From positions 1 to 64,000 of the forward strand of contig CAZZIP010000007.1 in NCBI GenBank assembly GCA_964654415.1: DNA of 64,000 nt, in the 5' to 3' direction. Position numbers and translations under genes: made by a program. Below are positions 59,130 to 64,000 of this stretch, one piece after another. The stretch's first letter is position 1. The number at the start of each line of letters is the position of its first letter. Under the pieces are notes generated by a model that made no database searches, was not told where the DNA came from, and saw nothing but the letters and a program-made list of their open reading frames with translations. This stretch comes from Methylohalobius sp964654415. GTDB taxonomy: Bacteria > Pseudomonadota > Gammaproteobacteria > Methylococcales > Methylothermaceae.

Positions 59130-59966
59130 ATGAACATTTTTAACAAATCCGCTTTAATCCAGGCACGCGCTTTCATCGTCGATATGGACGGGGTGTTGTG
59201 GCGAGGATCCCAGCCGCTTCCCGGCCTGGAGGAGTTCTTTTTAACTCTGCGCGCGCGCGAAATTCCCTTTATCCTGGCGACCAATAACGCTAGCGCCACG
59301 CCGGAAAGCTACGTCGCCAAACTTGAGCGGATGGGGGTTGCGGTGAGGGCAGAGGAGATTTTGACCTCCGGCGTGGCCACCGCGTGCTATCTAGCCGAAA
59401 GCTACGATCCGCGCAGCACGCGCGTATATGCCATCGGTGAAGAGGGATTGCTTTGCCCCTTACGCGAGGCAGGTTTTATCTTGACCAAAAGCCACAAGGA
59501 GACCGAGGACTTCCGCGCCGACGTAGTGGTGGTCGGCAAAGATGAAACCTTAACTTGGGACAAGCTCGCCACCGCTACTTTGAATATCAACGCCGGCGCC
59601 GCCTTCTTTGGTACTAATGCCGACACTACCTTTCCGACTGAGATCGGAACCACCCACGGCAATGGGGCGATCCTGGCGGCTTTGACCGCGGCCACCGGGG
59701 TGTATCCGGTCGTCATCGGCAAACCGGAGCCAACCCTGTACCGACAGGCACTTCTCCGCCTTGGCGTGGAACCGCACGAGGTGGTAGCCATCGGCGACCG
59801 GCTGGAGACCGACATTTTGGGTGCGATCCGGGCTGGCATCCCGAGCCTTCTGGTGCTCAGCGGGGTCTCGCGTGAAGAAGATCTGGCCAACATAGATTAC
59901 CGCCCCGATTGGGTGCTACCGGATATTCGGGCGGTGACGGAGGTGTTGCAGGGAAGAGGAGAATAG
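59130..59966 (+). CDS. HAD-IIA-family sugar-phosphate/phosphoglycolate-type phosphatase (NagD-like)
   Basis: 278 residues. HAD core: nucleophile Asp18 and acid/base Asp20 in 'IVDMDGVLW', 'LATNNASAT' with the conserved Thr/Asn, Lys in 'VIGKPEPTLYRQAL' and the metal site 'IGDRLETDILGAIRAGI'. The cap between about 70 and 190 is of C2 type, like NagD and 4-nitrophenylphosphatase. The substrate is unknown. Divergent from pmoC, sharing the FNR-type site, and followed 38 bases later by dhaK. Confidence 0.86.
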   Translation: MNIFNKSALIQARAFIVDMDGVLWRGSQPLPGLEEFFLTLRAREIPFILATNNASATPESYVAKLERMGVAVRAEEILTSGVATACYLAESYDPRSTRVYAIGEEGLLCPLREAGFILTKSHKETEDFRADVVVVGKDETLTWDKLATATLNINAGAAFFGTNADTTFPTEIGTTHGNGAILAALTAATGVYPVVIGKPEPTLYRQALLRLGVEPHEVVAIGDRLETDILGAIRAGIPSLLVLSGVSREEDLANIDYRPDWVLPDIRAVTEVLQGRGE

Positions 59967-60004
59967 GCTTGAATGGGAATCATCCAGTGCCAGGAGAACA
60001 TCCC

Positions 60005-60994
60005 ATGAAGAAATTCCTCAATCACGTCGATACCTTGCTCGATGAGAGCCTGAAGGGGTTTGCCAAAGCCCATGCGGATCTGATCGAACTCAATCCCAAA
60101 CCGTGCTTCATCAAACGCAAGCATCCAGGAGGACCTGCCAAGGTCGCGGTGATCTCCGGCGGCGGGTCCGGGCACGAGCCGCTGCATTGCGGCTTCGTCG
60201 GTAGGGGAATGTTGGATGCCGCTTGTCCTGGGCAGATCTTCACGTCTCCTACGCCTGATCAGATGCTCGCCGCCGCCCAAGCCGTTGAGAATGGTAGGGG
60301 AGTGTTGTTCATCGTTAAGAACTACGCCGGCGATGTGATGAACTTCGACATCGCGGTCGAAATGCTCGAATGCCCGGTCAAGGTGGTGCTGGTGCAGGAC
60401 GACATCTCCCTTCCCAAGGAGCACGACATTGGCCGGCGCGGTGTGGCCGGGACGGTGATCGTAGAGAAGATCGTCGGCGCCGCTGCCGAGGCAGGCGCCG
60501 ACCTAGTCACCCTCAAATCCCTGGGGGACAAGGTGGCCGAACGCACCGCCACCATCGGCGTGGCTTTGAGTGGCTGCAACGTTCCGGCCTTGGGCGGCCC
60601 CACTTTCACTCTGCCACCGGACAAGATCGAATTGGGCGTAGGAATCCATGGCGAGCACGGGCGCGAGCTTGCGGATTTCACCAGCGCTACTGAGATCGTC
60701 AAAAGGATGGCTGAGGCCATCGACGACGAGCTCAAGGCCGACCGAGGCCAGCCGGTCCTATTGCTCGTCAACGGGCTAGGGGCGACCACCCTGATGGAGC
60801 TGTATCTGGTCTATGAATTGGCGTACGAATTCTGGCAACAGCGCGGCCTGGAAATCCGCCGCTCGCTGGTAGGCAACTATACCACCGCGCTGGACATGGC
60901 CGGCTGCTCTCTTACCCTAACCCTGCTCGACGACGAACTCACTCGGCTGTGGGATGCTCCGGTCCATACCCCGGCGTTGCGTTGGGGCTGTTGA
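60005..60994 (+). CDS. dhaK: Dihydroxyacetone kinase, DhaK subunit
   Basis: 329 residues from ATG 60005. Binds dihydroxyacetone covalently; His215 in 'GVGIHGEHGRE' matches the hemiaminal histidine (218 in E. coli), and 'SGGGSGHEPLHCGFVGRGMLDAACPG' (in pieces, 51-76) is the family signature. Phosphorylation needs DhaL, coded on the opposite strand and overlapping the last 56 bases. No DhaM is seen, so ATP may be the donor. In a methanotroph the role is unclear: glycerol or formaldehyde-related dihydroxyacetone are possible. Confidence 0.92.
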   Translation: MKKFLNHVDTLLDESLKGFAKAHADLIELNPKPCFIKRKHPGGPAKVAVISGGGSGHEPLHCGFVGRGMLDAACPGQIFTSPTPDQMLAAAQAVENGRGVLFIVKNYAGDVMNFDIAVEMLECPVKVVLVQDDISLPKEHDIGRRGVAGTVIVEKIVGAAAEAGADLVTLKSLGDKVAERTATIGVALSGCNVPALGGPTFTLPPDKIELGVGIHGEHGRELADFTSATEIVKRMAEAIDDELKADRGQPVLLLVNGLGATTLMELYLVYELAYEFWQQRGLEIRRSLVGNYTTALDMAGCSLTLTLLDDELTRLWDAPVHTPALRWGC

Positions 60995-61628
60995 CCAAGG
61001 CATCGGCGATGGCGCAGATCATTAGTTGCGAAGTCCGAGCGCCGGCGTCGACGATGCCGCGGGCGCGCTCGCCCAGGTAGGAGGCGCGGCCTTTGGTGGC
61101 GAGCAGGTCGCGGGTCGATTCCATCCCCGCTATCGCCGCAGCCTTGATCTTCTCTACAACTTCCGCGCAGGAGGCGGGGGACTGCGCCGCCGAAACCAAA
61201 GCATCCGCCACTGGCTGTAGGGTATCGATCATGGTTTTCTCGCCCACCTGGGTTTTGCCACGCTGTTTGACCGCTTCCACCGCCTGGGAAAAAGCGCCGG
61301 CGAACGCTGTAAGTTCCAGGGGCGTACCTTGGAGCGCTTTGGCTAGGGAGATGAGCAGCGTCCCATACAGCGAGCCGGATGCACCGCCCACCGTGGACAT
61401 CAGCGTCATTCCGAGTTGCCGCAAGGCTGTGCTCCAATTCGGAGCCTGCGCCAGTTCTTTGCTCTGCTCGCTTAGGGCTTTAAGACCGCGTTTGAGATTG
61501 GTGACGTGATCGCCATCGCCGAGCGCGCGGTCTAAGGCAGTGACTTCCTCGGCATGAGCCTCGATGGCCTGGGCGGCAGCCTGGATCAACACAGGTAGGA
61601 TAGCTGGGGTGATTGCGGAAGTAGCCAT
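60939..61628 (-). CDS. dhaL: Dihydroxyacetone kinase, DhaL subunit
   Basis: 229 residues from ATG 61628 with an AGGAG site. Nucleotide-binding subunit: the Mg-ADP aspartates Asp33, Asp38 and Asp40 in 'LDRALGDGDHVTNLKRG' and the lid 'GGASGSLYGTLLISLAKAL' are present. Relatives usually sit downstream of dhaK on the same strand. Here the two genes are convergent and overlap by 56 bases, so they cannot be one operon. Residues about 190-200 carry 'GRASYLGERARGIVDAGA', the typical end. Confidence 0.92.
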   Translation of the reverse strand: MATSAITPAILPVLIQAAAQAIEAHAEEVTALDRALGDGDHVTNLKRGLKALSEQSKELAQAPNWSTALRQLGMTLMSTVGGASGSLYGTLLISLAKALQGTPLELTAFAGAFSQAVEAVKQRGKTQVGEKTMIDTLQPVADALVSAAQSPASCAEVVEKIKAAAIAGMESTRDLLATKGRASYLGERARGIVDAGARTSQLMICAIADALVNSPNATPGYGPEHPTAE

Positions 61629-61743
61629 AGCGAAACTCCTCGAATAATCCGACAAGATTGTAGCTTAATAGCTAAAATATAGCGGCATCGAAATCTGCGC
61701 TACTTCCAGCGACAGGATCGTTGCGGCTAACCAAGGATAGACG

Positions 61744-62106
61744 ATGATCTCCTACCGCCTGACCTCCGCCATCGTAGGGCTTGCCATCGCCTCGACGATT
61801 CTGGGGCTGATCGCCCGCGACCGCCTCCATACCCGCCACGCCGTTTGGTGGTTTGCGGTCGCTTTCGCAGTGATCGTACTGGGAGTCTTTCCTGAGGTGA
61901 TCGACTGGTTCGGCGGTCTTTTGGGAGTAGCTTATCCGCCCGTTTTGATCCTGGTAGTGGCGATTGGGGTCTTGCTGGTCAAGCTGCTCCTGCTGGACAT
62001 CGAGTACTCCCGCCAGGAGCGCACTTTGCGGCGTTTGATCCAGCGCCTTGCGCTGTTGGAGGCAGAGCTTACGGCCAAGCGCGAAGAGCCAAAACGGCCA
62101 CCGTAG
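61744..62106 (+). CDS. DUF2304 membrane protein
   Basis: 120 residues. Three membrane segments (about 5-22, 33-50, 62-82) and a helical cytoplasmic end ('IEYSRQERTLRRLIQRLALLEAEL'). The pattern of a DUF2304 protein, a small family often next to polyprenyl-glycosyltransferases. The nearest such enzyme in the window is far away (28652). Function unknown. Confidence 0.8.
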   Translation: MISYRLTSAIVGLAIASTILGLIARDRLHTRHAVWWFAVAFAVIVLGVFPEVIDWFGGLLGVAYPPVLILVVAIGVLLVKLLLLDIEYSRQERTLRRLIQRLALLEAELTAKREEPKRPP

Positions 62107-62147
62107 ACCAAATCGGTTTGGGCATATTAATCCTCAAAAACGGGCGA

Positions 62148-64000
62148 TCAGAACCCAATTCTTATCCCCACCTGCGCGCCGCGCCCGGGTTCTGGGGCGA
62201 CGGTGCGTAAGAACGAAGTCGAGTTGCGCACGGTCTGATCGAGCAGGTTGGTAGCGCGGGCAAACAGCACAAGCTGAAAGCGGTCGCCGGCCGGAATCCG
62301 ATATTCGCCGCCTACGTTGAGCAGGAGGTAGCCTGGGGTAGGAGCTTCGTTCTGACCGGGGTGATCCTGCGGCTCAGCCCGCGTCAGGCGCAGGAAAATC
62401 TGGCCTTGCTCGCGGTGGAATTTAAATTCAAATCCATAGCGCCAGGGCGGCATCCTCGGAACATCGCCGCCGTTTTGGAAGCTGCCGCGGGTGTAGTCGC
62501 CAAATAGGATCCAATCCAGATCGCCGTAAGCCGTGGTAAGCAGCGGCAAATGGAGTTGCGCTTCAAACCCTTTGAATATGGCGTTCTGCTGAGCAGCGAC
62601 CAAGATCGGCAATCCGGACTCCTCATCCCGCTGAGCGGTGTTTTGGAAAAAGATGTAATCGTTGACCCAATAGTGGAAGAAGTTCACTTCGGCAGTCAGC
62701 GCGGAATGTTCAAAGCGATAACCCAGTTCGAGTTGATGGGAATGTTCCAGATTCAGCTTGGGGTTTCCGATCTCGAACGCTTGGCTGGCGCGGTGGACAC
62801 CGAAGGAATAAAGCTCTTGCGCCGCCGGCGGGCGCTGAGTGGAGGTAAAGGCGAGGGTAAGGCGGTGGAAGTCAGCAATGTTCCAAGTCAAGCTGGCTGC
62901 GCCACTGACGGGCAGATCGCGCCGGGTGTTGAAGCTTTGGGCGTGAGTTTGCAGGTGCTCTATTCGCGCGCCTAGGTCTATTTCCCACGGCCAGAAGTCC
63001 AAATGCTCGGCGATGAACGCGGCGTAGTTTTCGGTATCGGTTCTAGGAACGATAGCCTCCTCGCCCTGGGCCTGTAAGGTTCCATGGCGAGATTGAAAAC
63101 CGAAACTGCCGCGCGCTGGACCCAGCGGGATATGGCTGAGCTCCAGCCGGCTTTCGTGGCTGTTTTGGGTCCAAAGCGTACCGCGCGCACCGCCTTCCAG
63201 TTCCAAGTGGCGGTAGTCGGTATGGCTGTACCCCAGGCGCAGTTCCTCGGCCCACGCCCAAGGGCTTTTAAAGCCAGCGCGCAGGTCGTGGCGCGTTTGC
63301 CTTAAGTCGATGCGGATTTTTCCGGGTTCGTGGATTTCCCCGGCGGACTCGTGCCCTGCTTCGGCTAGGGAAGGAACGCCGTAGTTTTTCTCCAGGCGCT
63401 GCAAGCTGGCGCCGACAAATCCCCAATCATCCACCCAAGACAACCCTAAACTCCCGCTGCGGTCGTCGCCGGCGGTGCCGGCTAAGCTGCCGGAACCGGT
63501 AACCAGGTCGCCGCGCGCCCGGCGCACGCCGTCCGCGCGCAATACTACATGGCCTAGGCCACCGCTCAGACGCGCTGCTCCTGCGTGCTCGTCGGCGGTG
63601 GAGTCGTACTGGTATTCGCCGATCCCAATCGCCGGTCTGGCAGGAGGCTCTTCGGGAATGCGGCCATCGTGCACGTTGACCAGGCCGCCGACGATGCCGC
63701 TGCCGTAGCGCAAGGCGGCTGGCCCGTGCAGTACTTCGATCTGCTCGGCAAACAACGGTTCCGAGCCGATGGCGTGGTCGGGGCTAATCTGCGAGAGGTC
63801 ATTGACGCCGAGCGAATTCTGCAGCACCCGCACTCTTGGCCCGCTTTGGCCGCGGATCACCGGCAGACCTACTCCGGGGCCGAAGGACTGGTTGGCAAAT
63901 CCAGGTAGTTGTTCCAGCATCTCACCCAGCGTGCGGCGCAGGCTGCGCTGGAAGACCTCTTTCTCTAGCACGGTGCTACCGGCGCCGCGCTCGTGGGCGG
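62148..64000 (-). CDS. TonB-dependent receptor, 5' end outside the window
   Basis: More than 610 residues are inside; the frame stays open to base 64000, so the signal peptide and TonB box lie beyond the edge. Plug domain: 'TLGEMLEQLPGFANQSFGPG', 'VIRGQSGPRVRVLQNSLGVND' and 'EQIEVLHGPAALRYGSGIVGGLVNV'. Barrel to the final 'GAQVGIRIGF' with terminal Phe. The end 'VRNSTSFLRTVAPEPGR' and 'GRIPEEPPARPAIG' resemble ZnuD-like zinc/haem receptors; this is from pattern memory and not certain. Confidence 0.88.
   Translation of the reverse strand, partial: AHERGAGSTVLEKEVFQRSLRRTLGEMLEQLPGFANQSFGPGVGLPVIRGQSGPRVRVLQNSLGVNDLSQISPDHAIGSEPLFAEQIEVLHGPAALRYGSGIVGGLVNVHDGRIPEEPPARPAIGIGEYQYDSTADEHAGAARLSGGLGHVVLRADGVRRARGDLVTGSGSLAGTAGDDRSGSLGLSWVDDWGFVGASLQRLEKNYGVPSLAEAGHESAGEIHEPGKIRIDLRQTRHDLRAGFKSPWAWAEELRLGYSHTDYRHLELEGGARGTLWTQNSHESRLELSHIPLGPARGSFGFQSRHGTLQAQGEEAIVPRTDTENYAAFIAEHLDFWPWEIDLGARIEHLQTHAQSFNTRRDLPVSGAASLTWNIADFHRLTLAFTSTQRPPAAQELYSFGVHRASQAFEIGNPKLNLEHSHQLELGYRFEHSALTAEVNFFHYWVNDYIFFQNTAQRDEESGLPILVAAQQNAIFKGFEAQLHLPLLTTAYGDLDWILFGDYTRGSFQNGGDVPRMPPWRYGFEFKFHREQGQIFLRLTRAEPQDHPGQNEAPTPGYLLLNVGGEYRIPAGDRFQLVLFARATNLLDQTVRNSTSFLRTVAPEPGRGAQVGIRIGF

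Overview
The window looks like a compact chromosome segment of a gammaproteobacterial methanotroph (order Methylococcales; a thermophilic, small-genome lineage is possible but is inference). The evidence is a particulate methane monooxygenase subunit C with all expected copper ligands at 58216-59031, set among housekeeping gene strings in typical gammaproteobacterial order. Genes are tightly packed. Many start codons overlap the previous stop, and seven convergent pairs overlap at their 3' ends. No tRNA, rRNA, CRISPR array, prophage or insertion sequence was seen.

Layout. 1-2137 (minus): the edge of a gene cluster with an acyl carrier protein, a membrane protein and a LolA-like protein, resembling aryl-polyene-type pigment clusters, led by a lipoprotein. 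2219-8099: branched-chain amino acid synthesis (ilvB, ilvN, ilvC), pssA, then leuA behind its own promoter and a candidate Leu-rich leader peptide. 8104-10025: a family-4 uracil-DNA glycosylase, a LysR regulator and a PilZ protein. 10022-13428 (minus): glnD and map. 13457-20854: rpsB (with a strong leader hairpin), tsf, pyrH, frr, uppS, cdsA, dxr, rseP, followed by dsbC where many relatives carry bamA. 21550-23612 (minus): a chemoreceptor split into a PAS protein and a membrane transducer with a zinc-binding CZB domain. 24354-27259: mutS and a small membrane protein. 27474-31075: two glycosyltransferases, an LpxH-like phosphatase and an exported pentapeptide-repeat protein.

31368-40943 holds the long string yebC, ruvC, ruvA, ruvB, ybgC, tolQ, tolR, tolA, tolB, pal, cpoB, queE, queC. 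queD lies separately at 50542. 40940-43940 (minus) holds a four-cysteine small protein, btuB, its cobalamin riboswitch and a membrane protein. 43989-47477 has a secretin-fragment-like protein, a GspE/PilB ATPase and an HDOD protein. 47455-50126 (minus) has nudF and a PhoPQ-like two-component pair. 50245-51417 has a second PilZ protein, queD and a DUF1249 gene. A broken TRAP-transporter binding-protein gene at 51431-52123 and a 58-residue conserved-looking protein follow. Next come an esterase, class I adenylate cyclase, a degenerate GGDEF protein and argH. The right end has the lone pmoC behind a perfect FNR-type site, a HAD phosphatase, convergent overlapping dhaK and dhaL, a DUF2304 protein and a TonB-dependent receptor cut by the window edge.

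The most interesting observations are the FNR-type box at the lone pmoC, the leucine-rich leader peptide before leuA, the four-cysteine WhiB-reminiscent small protein between queC and btuB, the split aerotaxis-type receptor, the multiply broken TRAP gene, and the isolated secretion-ATPase trio. None of these can be claimed as a proven new system from sequence alone.
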